The notes: a model not told the origin generated them from the sequence alone. 64,000 bases of DNA from Aequorivita sp. UBA3180 (GCA_002364215.1 DEXQ01000007.1:201260-265259), one strand, 5' to 3'. Shown: positions 33,540-43,073, counted from the first letter of the stretch. Made by a program: numbers and translations.

Positions 33540-34151
33540 ATGGAATATCTATTTATAGGCTTAGCGGTTGGAGCCATTGTGGCCTACTTTCTTTTTGCGC
33601 GTTTCAGCGGGGTTCGGAAACGGGAAAGAGTGAACACGCAGTCGGTAGTTTTAATGGAAAAAATTCGAAGTGTCTGTAAGTTCATTACCGTGGAAGGCGA
33701 TTTTTCTGAAATTTTCCATTATGAAAATGTGAAGGACAAATGGCTGAATTTATTATTGGGAAAAAAGAAAGCCTTGGTTTTGATTGAAGCAAAGGCACAC
33801 ATTGGGTTTGATCTCACAAAAGTGAAAATGCACGCCGACACAAAAAACAAGACTATAATTTTAACCAACTTTCCACAACCCGAACTGCTCACTATTGAAA
33901 CAGATTTTAAATACTACGACAAACGCGAAGGTTGGGCAAACCCATTTACCGCAACAGATTTGACCGAAATAAACCAAGAGGCAAAAAAACACATAGTAGA
34001 TAAAATTCCCGAAAGCGGCTTATTGAACGAAGCTTCGAAACAAGCTTTGGAAACTATTCAACTTATGGAAAAATTAGTGGAAACCATTAATTGGAAACTT
34101 GATTATACCGCCCTTTATTCAGCTGCGGAAAAACCCAAATTAAAGCAATGA
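33540..34151 (+). CDS. DUF4230 family protein
   Basis: 203 residues from the ATG at 33540, five bases after the DUF4260 stop. A single N-terminal transmembrane helix (GLAVGAIVAYFLFARF) anchors a soluble domain with VVLMEKIRSVCKFITVEGDFSEIF, KKALVLIEAKAHIGFDLTKV and KTIILTNFPQPELLTIET. DUF4230 function is unknown; the membrane anchor suggests an envelope role. It overlaps the next gene by 4 bp. Confidence 0.86.
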   Translation: MEYLFIGLAVGAIVAYFLFARFSGVRKRERVNTQSVVLMEKIRSVCKFITVEGDFSEIFHYENVKDKWLNLLLGKKKALVLIEAKAHIGFDLTKVKMHADTKNKTIILTNFPQPELLTIETDFKYYDKREGWANPFTATDLTEINQEAKKHIVDKIPESGLLNEASKQALETIQLMEKLVETINWKLDYTALYSAAEKPKLKQ

Positions 34152-34507
34152 ATATAGAACATTTCCGTGAATATTGCATTTCTAAAAAAGGCGTTACTGA
34201 GTCGTTTCCGTTTGACGAAAAAACGTTGGTGTTTAAAGTTATGGGAAAAATGTTTGCACTTACGGGTTTGGAATATAATCCCGCCCAAGCCAACCTAAAA
34301 TGTGATCCCGAACGCGCCATTGAACTCCGCGAAGAATATGATGGATTGATACGTCCAGGTTGGCATATGAGCAAAATTCATTGGAACACTGTGGAACTGG
34401 AAAGAAATATTCCGAACGAATTGCTATTGAAATTGATTGACCATTCTTATGATTTGGTGGTAAAGAGTCTCACCAAAAAACTTCAAACTGAACTTGCTTC
34501 GCTTTAA
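34148..34507 (+). CDS. MmcQ/YjbR family protein
   Basis: 119 residues. Motifs: FREYCISKKGVTESFPFDEKTLVFKVMGKMFAL and ANLKCDPERAIELREEYDGLIRPGWHMSKIHWNTV, the full-length pattern of the MmcQ/YjbR family (CyaY-like fold). Described as a DNA-binding protein by structure-based annotation; the biological role is not established. The 4-bp ATGA overlap indicates coupling with the DUF4230 gene. Confidence 0.9.
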   Translation: MNIEHFREYCISKKGVTESFPFDEKTLVFKVMGKMFALTGLEYNPAQANLKCDPERAIELREEYDGLIRPGWHMSKIHWNTVELERNIPNELLLKLIDHSYDLVVKSLTKKLQTELASL

Positions 34508-34523
34508 AAAAGCCAAAAATTAA

Positions 34524-36296
34524 ATGAGCCATCCCGCCGATTTTTACAAATTACAGATTGATATCCACGCAGAGAACCTAAAAAAAGTAAAGCGTAAATT
34601 GGCTCTTTCAAGCACGATAAGATTAGTAACTTTTTTGCTTGCTTGTGCGGGAGTTTATTTTTTCTTTGGAAATACTAAAGCAATAATTGCCATCATAGTT
34701 TTAGCCGTTGTAGCATTTGTTTATTTGGTTACAAAACACAGCGATCTCCAGTACGAGCGTGAATTGATAAAAGCTTTGATTGCTCAAAATGAGACCGAAC
34801 TTGATGTGCTTAATCGTGCCTTTCACAATTTGCCATCCGGCGAAAGATATAAAGATCCGCTACATTTTTACAGTCAGGATATAGATCTTTTTGGACGAGG
34901 TTCTTTTTTTCAATATTTGAACAGAACTGCCTTGGAAAGTGGCTCAGATCTTTTGGCGAAACTTTTCATTGAAAACAAAATTGATTCCATCCAAACAAAG
35001 CAAAAAGCAATCACCGAGCTTTCTGAAATGCCCAAATGGCGACAGCAATTTTCAGCAATTGGGTCTTTGGTAAGAACCGAGGTTGCCGCAACAGAAGTTA
35101 TAGACTGGCTTAAAAACTATAAAAGTTTTGTCCCAAAATGGATCAAACCGGTTTCATTGCTGTTTTCAATTATTTCTGTGGGATTGATTCTCTTGAACTA
35201 CCTCGATTTGGTTTCGGGCTACGCTCTGGCCGGCTGGTTCTTTTTGGGTTTGGCTATTTCGGGCAGGTATCTCAAAAAGGTTAACGATCTTTCGTCGCAT
35301 ACCTCAAAAATTCAAAGCACTTTTGAGCAGTTTCATAAACTCATTTTAGAAATTGAAACCCAAAAATTTTCTTCAGAATTGCTTTCTGAAAAAAGAAGTA
35401 AGATTATAAATACTACTTCCAAAGCTTCTTCGGATTTAAAGAAATTCGCTAAACATTTGGATTCGCTGGACCAACGCAGCAATATGCTTATCGGTATAAT
35501 TGCCAACGGTTTTATGCTACGCGATCTTCGCCAGAGTTACAATATTGAACGGTGGGTTGAAAGCCACAAGGGCAGTGTTCCTGTGTGGTTTGACGTGATC
35601 GCTTTTTTTGATACTTACAATAGTTTGGGCAATTTCGCTTTCAATCATCCCAATTATGTTTTTCCGAAAATCAACGATGATGTTCCCGTTTTAAAAGTTA
35701 AAGGTGCGGGCCATCCCTTATTGAAGGAAGCTACAATGGTTCGAAATGATTTCCAGATTAATTCCGAAGAATTTTTTATAGTTACCGGCGCCAATATGGC
35801 TGGAAAAAGTACATTCCTGAGAACAGTTTCACTTCAAATTGTAATGGGGAATATCGGTTTGCCGGTTTGTGCCGAAAAGGCCGAATACAACCCAATAAAA
35901 CTCATTACAAGTATGCGAACTACAGATAGTTTAACGGATGATGAGTCTTACTTTTTCAGTGAATTGAAACGATTGAAATTTATTGTTGATGAAATAAAAA
36001 CCGATCGCTATTTTATCATTCTGGATGAAATCTTGAAAGGAACAAACAGCACAGATAAAGCCATCGGCTCCAGAAAATTTGTGGAGAAATTGGTTGCTAG
36101 CAATTCCACGGGTATTATCGCTACTCACGATTTAAGTCTTTGCGTGGCGGCTGAGGAACTGCCCGAAATAAAAAACTATTTTTTCGATGCCCGAATTGAA
36201 AACGACGAACTCTTTTTCGACTATACTTTCAAACCCGGAATCTGCCAAAATATGAATGCATCCTTTCTACTGAAAAAAATGCAAATTGTGGATTAA
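34524..36296 (+). CDS. Membrane-anchored MutS-like ATPase
   Basis: 590 residues. It has two N-terminal transmembrane helices (~30-72, VTFLLACAGVYFFFG and IIAIIVLAVVAFVYLV) and a second pair at ~212-250 (SLLFSIISVGLILLN, ALAGWFFLGLAISG). A MutS lever/core-like helical region follows (~255-390), then the MutS ATPase domain with Walker A GANMAGKST (~422) and Walker B YFIILDEILKGTNSTD (~496), and STGIIATHDLSL. There is no mismatch-recognition domain I (no F-x-E) and no nuclease domain. It is therefore distinct from the true MutS at 60133; the membrane location makes a role in ordinary mismatch repair unlikely. Its function is unknown. Confidence 0.86.
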   Translation: MSHPADFYKLQIDIHAENLKKVKRKLALSSTIRLVTFLLACAGVYFFFGNTKAIIAIIVLAVVAFVYLVTKHSDLQYERELIKALIAQNETELDVLNRAFHNLPSGERYKDPLHFYSQDIDLFGRGSFFQYLNRTALESGSDLLAKLFIENKIDSIQTKQKAITELSEMPKWRQQFSAIGSLVRTEVAATEVIDWLKNYKSFVPKWIKPVSLLFSIISVGLILLNYLDLVSGYALAGWFFLGLAISGRYLKKVNDLSSHTSKIQSTFEQFHKLILEIETQKFSSELLSEKRSKIINTTSKASSDLKKFAKHLDSLDQRSNMLIGIIANGFMLRDLRQSYNIERWVESHKGSVPVWFDVIAFFDTYNSLGNFAFNHPNYVFPKINDDVPVLKVKGAGHPLLKEATMVRNDFQINSEEFFIVTGANMAGKSTFLRTVSLQIVMGNIGLPVCAEKAEYNPIKLITSMRTTDSLTDDESYFFSELKRLKFIVDEIKTDRYFIILDEILKGTNSTDKAIGSRKFVEKLVASNSTGIIATHDLSLCVAAEELPEIKNYFFDARIENDELFFDYTFKPGICQNMNASFLLKKMQIVD

Positions 36297-36310
36297 TTTC
36301 TATAATTACC

Positions 36311-36341
36311 ACAAATACAATAGTTTGTATTTGTTTTTTTA
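36311..36341 (+). terminator. Terminator after MutS-like gene
   Basis: ACAAATACAA (36311-36320) pairs with TTGTATTTGT (36325-36334) around a 4-base loop, with a T-run to 36340. Confidence 0.85.
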
Positions 36342-36466
36342 TTATTTTTAGAACAGTTTTGTTCCCCATAACCTCTCCATGTTAGCTTTTTAATCTCCTC
36401 GGTTTGCCCCAAAATTTAAAATAGTAATCAATTTTAATATTTATACTAATTTAATTTTATGGGATT

Positions 36467-37291
36467 ATGAAAACAACTACCAACCTTAAGTTTATTGCAA
36501 TAGCATCAATGATGTTGCTTTTGAATTTTAGCATTTTCGCTCAAAATGAAGCGAGCCGGCCACAGTACATTTCCGTCACAACTATGCACTGGAATATGGA
36601 TAAGGAAGATTTCAGCATGGATGCTTGGAAGGCTGTAGAAAAAGAATATCTACAGAAAGTAGTCAGCCAGAATCAACACATTTTGTCAGCTTCCTATTAC
36701 ATGCATCTTTTTTCACCAGACAACTCAGAAGTGATTTACGTACAAACCTATCCATCTTGGGAAGCTATGGATAAAGCTGTGGGTCGTGCTGAAGAGCTTG
36801 CAAAACAAGCATGGCCAGATGACAAAGCAAGAGAAGCATACTTTAGAAACCGTGACAGCTATTTTTCAGTGAATCATTCCGATGAAATCTATGCTCCCAT
36901 AGGTGGAGCCAAGCTTCTACCACAGGACAATAAGGAAGATTTAGTGATGTATGTTCGAAGAACCTATTTCACTTTTCCAGAGGATGGTTCTGAAAAGGAG
37001 TTTAATGATATGCACGCAGAAAATGTTGCAAAAGTCATTTCAAGAAACCCGTACATAAAGGGTTATTACCCAAATGTTCATGCGTGGGGAAGTGACAAAA
37101 CTGAATTCGTGGAAGCCTTCTTTGTTGATTCCTTGTGCGATATGGAAAAAATGTTCGATAAAAATGGCGAGTTGATTGGTGAAGCCTGGCCTGGAGATTC
37201 TGGAAAACAAAGAGGAAAAAAATGGAGTAAATATTTTACTGGTATTCACGGGGATGCTGCATATACCTTAATTGCGGAGCTTTCTAAATAA
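36467..37291 (+). CDS. Secreted protein with two related dimeric alpha/beta-barrel-like halves
   Basis: 274 residues with a signal peptide ending SIFAQ (~25). The protein looks internally duplicated: the segment KVVSQNQHILSASYYMHLFS, then a QAWPDD/NRDSYFS block, is echoed by KVISRNPYIKGYYPNVHAWG, then EAWPGD and WSKYFTG. Each half has the pattern of an antibiotic-biosynthesis-monooxygenase-like (ferredoxin-fold) domain, but I cannot confirm the family. Probably periplasmic or secreted; function unknown. It stands alone with its own terminator. Confidence 0.75.
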   Translation: MKTTTNLKFIAIASMMLLLNFSIFAQNEASRPQYISVTTMHWNMDKEDFSMDAWKAVEKEYLQKVVSQNQHILSASYYMHLFSPDNSEVIYVQTYPSWEAMDKAVGRAEELAKQAWPDDKAREAYFRNRDSYFSVNHSDEIYAPIGGAKLLPQDNKEDLVMYVRRTYFTFPEDGSEKEFNDMHAENVAKVISRNPYIKGYYPNVHAWGSDKTEFVEAFFVDSLCDMEKMFDKNGELIGEAWPGDSGKQRGKKWSKYFTGIHGDAAYTLIAELSK

Positions 37292-37316
37292 AACTTCAGA
37301 AATTATATTTTTTCAG

Positions 37317-37347
37317 AAAAGGATGTTTAAAAAAACATCCTTTTTTT
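37317..37347 (+). terminator. Terminator after 36467 gene
   Basis: AAAAGGATGTTT pairs with AAACATCCTTTT and runs into TTTTTTT. Confidence 0.9.
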
Positions 37348-37404
37348 AATACCAAAGAAGACCGTATTTTCGCGTCGTTGCTATTAAAAAAGGCAACTCC
37401 GAAT

Positions 37405-38400
37405 ATGGATTCAGTAACACAAATTGTTTTGGGTGCCGCCGTTGGCGAAGCGGTGTTGGGAAAAAAGATTGGCAATAAAGCCATGGTTTTGGGCGCCATT
37501 GCTGGAACAATTCCTGATTTGGACATTATTGCAAATTACTTTACAGATACTGTTTCCGCCTTGGAAATACACCGCGGATTTACACATTCCATTGTTTTTG
37601 CGGTAGTTTTCGGATTGCTCTTTGGTTGGCTGCTCTCGCTTTGGGACAAACGTGCCAGTTTAAAGGAATGGTCGTGGTTTTGGTTTTTGTGTTTCGTAAC
37701 GCATCCAATGCTGGACGCGCACACTACTTGGGGCACACAGCTTTTTTGGCCTTTTGATCTTCGCTTGGCATACAAAAATATTTTTGTGATTGATCCGCTT
37801 TATACATTGCCTTTTTTGATGTTTTTGATATTGGCAATGTTTCAAAAAAGAGAAAGTGTCAAAAGACGAAAATTCAATAATCTGGGGTTGATTGTAAGTA
37901 GTGCTTATATGTTGGTTACTATAATTCTGAAGGGAATTACATATTCTAAATTTGAAACCGCGCTAGAGAATCAAAAAATAGCGTATGCTGCTTTGGAAAC
38001 CAAACCCAGCCCGATGAACACTATTCTCTGGACTGCAAATGTGGAAACCGAAGATGCCTTTTTAATAGGCGATTATTCCTTTTTTGATACGAAGCCGATT
38101 CAGTTTTTTCCACATCCAAAAAATCACGGGGCGCTTGGAGATTTGGCGGAAGAAGAAAAAGTACAACGGCTTATAAACATTACCCAAGGTTGGTACACCA
38201 TTTCTGAAAGACCGGATGGTATTTATTTGAACGACCTCCGTTTCGGAAAGATGAGCGTTGATCCGCAAGCAGAAAAATTTGCCTTCAGTTTTCTTATTGA
38301 AAAGGAAGGCAATGGTGTAACTATCACTGAAGAGGCGAAAAACACCCGTAATGCAGAAAAATTACTTTCAGATCTTTGGGAACGGATTAAAGGAAATTAG
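37405..38400 (+). CDS. YdjM-type inner-membrane metal-dependent hydrolase family protein
   Basis: 331 residues from the ATG at 37405 (MDSVTQIVLGAAVGEAVLG); the upstream nine codons are not conserved-looking. The family block DSVTQ...GAIAGTIPDLDIIANYF, the HRGFTHSIVFAV motif and FVTHPMLDAHTTWGTQLFWPF give the conserved His and Asp residues of the YdjM/DUF457 group. Several transmembrane helices lie between ~75 and ~185. It is called a metal-dependent hydrolase in databases, but activity is not established. The stop overlaps the convergent gene by 4 bp. Confidence 0.88.
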   Translation: MDSVTQIVLGAAVGEAVLGKKIGNKAMVLGAIAGTIPDLDIIANYFTDTVSALEIHRGFTHSIVFAVVFGLLFGWLLSLWDKRASLKEWSWFWFLCFVTHPMLDAHTTWGTQLFWPFDLRLAYKNIFVIDPLYTLPFLMFLILAMFQKRESVKRRKFNNLGLIVSSAYMLVTIILKGITYSKFETALENQKIAYAALETKPSPMNTILWTANVETEDAFLIGDYSFFDTKPIQFFPHPKNHGALGDLAEEEKVQRLINITQGWYTISERPDGIYLNDLRFGKMSVDPQAEKFAFSFLIEKEGNGVTITEEAKNTRNAEKLLSDLWERIKGN

Positions 38401-38825
38401 CAGCTTAAATCTGAAATAATTTTCCATTTGCCTTCTATTTTTCTGAAGATAATCATAAAGACTCCGTTTGCGTTTCCTGCATTTCTAACCAAATGGAATT
38501 GCCCCATCACGTAATAGGAATTGTCTTCAATTTTGGTAACTGCCTCAATAGTGAAACTTAGCGTCCCCGTATATTCTTTTGAAGGGTAGCCTTTTTTGTA
38601 ATTGTCCAAGGTTTTCTGCCAGCCTTGCGTAATTCCGCTACTTCCGTAAAATTTTAAGGAATCGCTTTTCCAGTAACCCTGCATAAAACCTTCAAGATCG
38701 TTTTGGTTCCAAGCGTTTTCCTGCATTCTCAAAACAGTTAAAATTGCTTTTTTGTCTTCAGCTTCGGTTTGGGAAATAGTGTTAAATGTTGCAAGTAAGC
38801 AGATAAAAAGCAATAGTTTTTTCAT
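38397..38825 (-). CDS. Secreted NTF2-like (SnoaL/DUF4440-type) protein
   Basis: 142 residues from the ATG at 38825, which gives a clean signal peptide (MKKLLLFICLLATFNTISQ); the longer reading is not needed. The mature part has the NTF2-like pattern: AILTVLRMQENAWNQNDLEGFMQGYW, then beta strands YTGTLSFTIEAVTKIEDNSYYVMGQFHL and IIFRKIEGKWKIISDLSC. This cone fold binds small ligands in many roles; the ligand is unknown. It diverges from the transporter at 38975. Confidence 0.84.
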   Translation of the reverse strand: MKKLLLFICLLATFNTISQTEAEDKKAILTVLRMQENAWNQNDLEGFMQGYWKSDSLKFYGSSGITQGWQKTLDNYKKGYPSKEYTGTLSFTIEAVTKIEDNSYYVMGQFHLVRNAGNANGVFMIIFRKIEGKWKIISDLSC

Positions 38826-38974
38826 AATTGTTAGGTGTTGATTTAAAAGTCTGGTTAAATTTACGAATAAAGATTTCAACTAATAATTTCTCCTGTAGGG
38901 GAATAAAAAAATTTCCTTTAAATTTACTTACATTACTATGTGAAACCAACATACAACTAATTCAAAAACTACTT

Positions 38975-40006
38975 TTGACGAATTCCAAAATTGACATTTC
39001 GGGAAGTTATTTAATAAAGACTCTATTAATTGTAGGAGGTATTTTGGCGCTTTGCTATATAGGGGAAAGCCTTGTTTTGCCGCTGCTTGTAGCTGCTATA
39101 ATAGCTGCGCTGCTTGACAAGCCCACAAAAAAATTCAAACAATGGGGACTCCCCAATTGGCTGACCATAATCTTGTCGTTGCTTCTTATGATTATCGTGT
39201 TTTTTTTACTGTCGTGGCTTATTGGTTCGCAAATAAATAATATTGCGAGCGATTGGCCTACCATTAAGGATAAGGCAAGTGAAAAACTGAACAGTCTTTC
39301 CCAGTGGGCTAACGAACAGTTAAACTGGGATTATGAAAACTACATAGAAAACAACAAACGTTTGGTGCAACGAGCCGAAAGCTTTGCGAGTGCGTTTTTG
39401 TCGAGTGTGATGAATCTGCTTTCACAATCACTTATTATTTTTGTGTATGTGGTGTTGTTATTGATGCAGAAAAAAATGTTTGTCGGGTTTTTTAAAAAAC
39501 TATCCTCAAACCCTTCCGCTATGGGTTCCATTTTGACGGACTCATCAAAAATTATTAGCAACTATCTTTTAGGAAAAGGTAAGATTATGGTTTTTCTTTT
39601 TGTAATATATTACTTGGGCTTTCGTTTCGGTTCGGTGCCGTATGCGTTGTTTTTGGCGATATTTGCAGCTCTTTTCTCCATTATTCCTTATGTGGGAAAT
39701 ATTATTGGTGGGGGCATTGCCGTGATCCTTTCCTATCTTTACGCAGGTACCACTCCCGCTTTGATTGTGATTGGTGTGATTTCGGCAGCACAACTTCTTG
39801 AAAATTATGTTTTGACACCTTGGATTATTGGTGATGAAACCAATTTAAACCCTTTTATTACCGTATTCGGAATCATATTATTTTCCATGCTTTGGGGAAT
39901 GGTGGGAGCCATTATTGCCCTACCAATTATTGGGGTTTTAAAAGTTATTTTTGAACATACCAAGGGCATGGAACCCTATGCGTATTTGATTAAGAAAAAC
40001 GAATGA
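38975..40006 (+). CDS. AI-2E family transporter (PerM-like permease)
   Basis: 343 residues from a TTG at 38975 (LTNSKIDISGSYLIKTLLIVGG). No ATG lies in a sensible place, and the frame upstream overlaps the divergent gene's leader. About eight transmembrane helices; family phrases include LVLPLLVAAIIAALLDKPTKKF, ALFLAIFAALFSIIPYVGNIIGG and NPFITVFGIILFSMLWGMVGAIIALPIIGV. Members are proposed exporters, for example of autoinducer-2 or as Na+/H+ antiporters; the cargo here is unknown. It converges on the multidomain gene at 40037. Confidence 0.85.
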   Translation: MTNSKIDISGSYLIKTLLIVGGILALCYIGESLVLPLLVAAIIAALLDKPTKKFKQWGLPNWLTIILSLLLMIIVFFLLSWLIGSQINNIASDWPTIKDKASEKLNSLSQWANEQLNWDYENYIENNKRLVQRAESFASAFLSSVMNLLSQSLIIFVYVVLLLMQKKMFVGFFKKLSSNPSAMGSILTDSSKIISNYLLGKGKIMVFLFVIYYLGFRFGSVPYALFLAIFAALFSIIPYVGNIIGGGIAVILSYLYAGTTPALIVIGVISAAQLLENYVLTPWIIGDETNLNPFITVFGIILFSMLWGMVGAIIALPIIGVLKVIFEHTKGMEPYAYLIKKNE

Positions 40007-40036
40007 TTGTTGCTGAAGTATACAGAGAGTTGTTTT

Positions 40037-43000
40037 CTAAAAGCGCTTCATAAAATCATCTCCAAAAACCATATTCAACCTATAGATAAGTTCCTCTGCA
40101 TTTTTCTTGCTGAAAACCATAGGCGGTTTTATTTTTAGAACGTTGTGGTCCGGTCCGTCTATGCTCATCAAAATTCCCAATTTTTTCATTCTATTTGCCA
40201 AATAGGAAGCATGCTCCGGCAATGGATTTTTTTCTGAATCATTTAATTCAAACCCTAAAAATAAACCTTCGCCACGTACATCGCCAATGATTGGAAATTG
40301 CTTTTGAAGGGTTTTCAATTCAGCAATTAAAAAGCCTCCAACCTCCAACGCATTTTGCTGCAGATTTTCTTCTTCGATAACTTCCAAAACACTGCGGCCA
40401 ATGGCGCAAGAAACAGGATTGCCGCCAAAGGTGTTGAAATACTCCATTCCCGTATTGAATTTTTCGGCTACTTCTTTTGTGCAGGCAACCACGGCAAGCG
40501 GATGGCCATTTCCGGCAGGTTTGCCCATCGTTACAATATCTGGCTGAACGTCGTAAAGCTCAAAAGCCCAAAAAGTTTTCCCCATCCTTCCAAAACCTGT
40601 TTGCACTTCGTCCGCAATACAGATGCCTCCAGCTTCGTGAACGAATTTGTAAATTTCCTTAAAATAATTGTTTGGCGGCACAATCTGTCCGCCACAGCTT
40701 ATCATACTTTCGCCTATAAAACCAGCAATTCCCTTGCCTTCAGCTTTTAATTTTTGAATAATTTCCTTTGCGTGAATTGCGTAATCAATTCCGCAATTTT
40801 CAGAAATATATTTTCCGCGGAAGGAATCTGGCAAAGGTAAAATGTGCGTGTTTTCAGGTTTTGGAAAACCGCCCTTTCCTTCAAATTTATAGGAACTTAC
40901 GTCCATAACGGCGTTTGTATTGCCATGATACCCCACTTCTATCGCCAAAATGTCTTTATTACCCGTAACGGTTTTTGCCATTCGTAAGGCGAGTTCATTT
41001 GCTTCACTTCCCGAATTCACAAAGTGGATTACAGAAAGATGTGGCGGCAATTTTTTCAGCAAAGCTTCTGCGTAGACAATTATTTCTTTGTGAAGATAAC
41101 GTGTGTTCGTATTTAAAACCGCCATCTGTTTTTGACCCGCGGCAACTACTTTTGGGTGCTGATGGCCTACATGGTTTACGTTGTTGACGGTGTCCAGATA
41201 TTTTCTGCCTTCAATATCGATCAAGTAAACTCCTTCGCCACGCACGATGTGCAACGGCTTGTCATAGGAAAGACTCAAACCTTTACCAAGATGGTCTTTT
41301 CTGAAATTGATTATATTTTCTTCTGAAATCATTTTTTCCGAAGTATCCAATTCCTCCTTAAAAATTAAATTCGGGTTCGGGCAGATACTTTTCCAAACTC
41401 CAACTCTTGAAGGCAAGGCAACGCCATTGAAGTTTTCATTATTTCCCAATAGATCCAAAATAAGCTGGAAGTGAAGATGCGGCGCCCAATTGCCATTTTC
41501 ATTTGGCGCACCAATATAGGCGATGAGGTCACCCTGTTTTACGCTCTGTCCAACCTTTAATATTTTAAGCGAAGTAAGGGTTAAATGCCCATAAAGGGAA
41601 TAAAATTTCCCACTTTCAAAAGTGTGTTCCAGAATGAGCATCGGGCCGTAATCCTTATCGTAATTGTTGTGGTGTATTATTTTTACAATTCCATCAAACG
41701 GAGCGTGTACGGGCGTTTCAGCAGGAACCCAGAAATCGGTTCCCAAATGTACGGTACGGTATTGTGGGCCGTCGTTACCCTCACTTTTAAAAGCTTCAGT
41801 GGTATAAAACGGACGTGTTTCCAAATAGCCGTTCAGTAAAATGGTTTTGGGGTGATATTTCTGAAATTGTTTCAGTTTGAATTCAGAAACTTCGGGATCG
41901 TTGTATTCCGAGAGGTTTCCGAGTAAAGTGCTGCCCACGCTCATGTCGAGATTAACTACTCTTTCAGAAGCAACGGTTGGAAACATTGTTTTTAAAGAAA
42001 CTTGATTGTTTTTTGCCCAATTTTCAAACTTCTTTTCCAACGGATGGGATGCGTATCCACAAGCATTTCTGAAGGAATAATAGGCAAAGTTTTCATTCAC
42101 TATAAACCATTTTTCCAATAAACCCCACGCTGGTTTTTCGCTGATTCCGAAATAATCATCGTCGGGAAATTCCTCTTTTTTAAGCGAAGCATTCGTAACG
42201 GTTGTAACGAGGCGCATTCCGACTAAAATATACAGACATTCCAATTCCTTTTCTGAAAGGTTGTACTGTGTGTTGTAACCTTCAATCACTTCCAAAGCTG
42301 CGGAAAGCGAATCGGGGAGATCCATAATTGCGTATGCCAAAACAATGGCGAGATCGTTAATTATTTGGGTGTAAACTGCATCACCAAAGTCAATCAAACC
42401 TGAAACTTTTGGGTTGCTTAAATCTTCGGAAACCAAAATATTGAAATCGTTTAAATCATTGTGGACAATGCTCTTCGGAAGATTTTTAAAAGTTGGTTGA
42501 ATTTCTTCAAAACGGGTTTGAAAGTATTGAAGCATTTCTTTTTGCTGACCCGAAAAACGATGGCTATGCTTTGAAGTCCAAGCGGAATTTGCCAAATCCC
42601 AGTCCAAGTTTCTGTGTGCAGCGGGATGTTCAAAATCCTGCAATGCTTTTGTCAAACTTCCGGCGGCTTCGCCCAGGTTGTTTCGCAGACTTTCGGTTTT
42701 TGGCTTTACCGTTGCCCAAAGCCTGCCGGGAAGCCAGGTCAATACTCTTGCGGTTTTATTATTTTGAATGGAAGTGAGCAGGTTTCCTTCTTTATTTGGA
42801 ACAACTTCAGAAAGGGATATATCTAAACTTTTTGTTGAAAGATGTTTTAGTATTTCAATTTGGAAATCCAGGTGCTCGCTATTTTCTTCTGAGGAAATTT
42901 TCAGAAGAAATTTTTCACCCGAACTTGTTTTTAGTATAAAATTTTCGTCAATGTAGCCATCAAGTTTGGATGCTTTGGCTGAAATACTATAATATTCTTG

Positions 43001-43039
43001 TGCGATTTGCGAAGCTTCTTCAGTCGTGGTTTTGTGCAT
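40037..43039 (-). CDS. Three-domain protein: APH-type kinase, M23 peptidase, class III aminotransferase
   Basis: 1000 residues from the ATG at 43039 (an upstream TTG at 43063 would add eight). Domain 1 (~25-330) is an aminoglycoside phosphotransferase/choline-kinase fold with SIVHNDLNDFNILV and SGLIDFGDAVY as catalytic and metal-binding motifs. Domain 2 (~430-550) is an M23/lysostaphin-like domain with HLGTDFW, YGHL and HLHFQ zinc ligands. Domain 3 (~575-1000) is a class III PLP aminotransferase with GGICIADEVQTGFGRMG and the PLP lysine in TMGKPAGNGHP. It resembles ethanolaminephosphate phospho-lyase-type enzymes fused to a kinase. It may phosphorylate and then cleave an amino alcohol; the role of the peptidase-like middle is unclear, as there is no signal peptide. 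Confidence 0.88.
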   Translation of the reverse strand: MHKTTTEEASQIAQEYYSISAKASKLDGYIDENFILKTSSGEKFLLKISSEENSEHLDFQIEILKHLSTKSLDISLSEVVPNKEGNLLTSIQNNKTARVLTWLPGRLWATVKPKTESLRNNLGEAAGSLTKALQDFEHPAAHRNLDWDLANSAWTSKHSHRFSGQQKEMLQYFQTRFEEIQPTFKNLPKSIVHNDLNDFNILVSEDLSNPKVSGLIDFGDAVYTQIINDLAIVLAYAIMDLPDSLSAALEVIEGYNTQYNLSEKELECLYILVGMRLVTTVTNASLKKEEFPDDDYFGISEKPAWGLLEKWFIVNENFAYYSFRNACGYASHPLEKKFENWAKNNQVSLKTMFPTVASERVVNLDMSVGSTLLGNLSEYNDPEVSEFKLKQFQKYHPKTILLNGYLETRPFYTTEAFKSEGNDGPQYRTVHLGTDFWVPAETPVHAPFDGIVKIIHHNNYDKDYGPMLILEHTFESGKFYSLYGHLTLTSLKILKVGQSVKQGDLIAYIGAPNENGNWAPHLHFQLILDLLGNNENFNGVALPSRVGVWKSICPNPNLIFKEELDTSEKMISEENIINFRKDHLGKGLSLSYDKPLHIVRGEGVYLIDIEGRKYLDTVNNVNHVGHQHPKVVAAGQKQMAVLNTNTRYLHKEIIVYAEALLKKLPPHLSVIHFVNSGSEANELALRMAKTVTGNKDILAIEVGYHGNTNAVMDVSSYKFEGKGGFPKPENTHILPLPDSFRGKYISENCGIDYAIHAKEIIQKLKAEGKGIAGFIGESMISCGGQIVPPNNYFKEIYKFVHEAGGICIADEVQTGFGRMGKTFWAFELYDVQPDIVTMGKPAGNGHPLAVVACTKEVAEKFNTGMEYFNTFGGNPVSCAIGRSVLEVIEEENLQQNALEVGGFLIAELKTLQKQFPIIGDVRGEGLFLGFELNDSEKNPLPEHASYLANRMKKLGILMSIDGPDHNVLKIKPPMVFSKKNAEELIYRLNMVFGDDFMKRF

Positions 43040-43073
43040 AGTATTGTTGCGGCTATTGGACAAACAATATTAC

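Noticed and set aside
42493..42777. Plus-strand frames inside the 40037-43039 gene
   Set aside because: They are shadows of a coding region with clear domain motifs on the minus strand.
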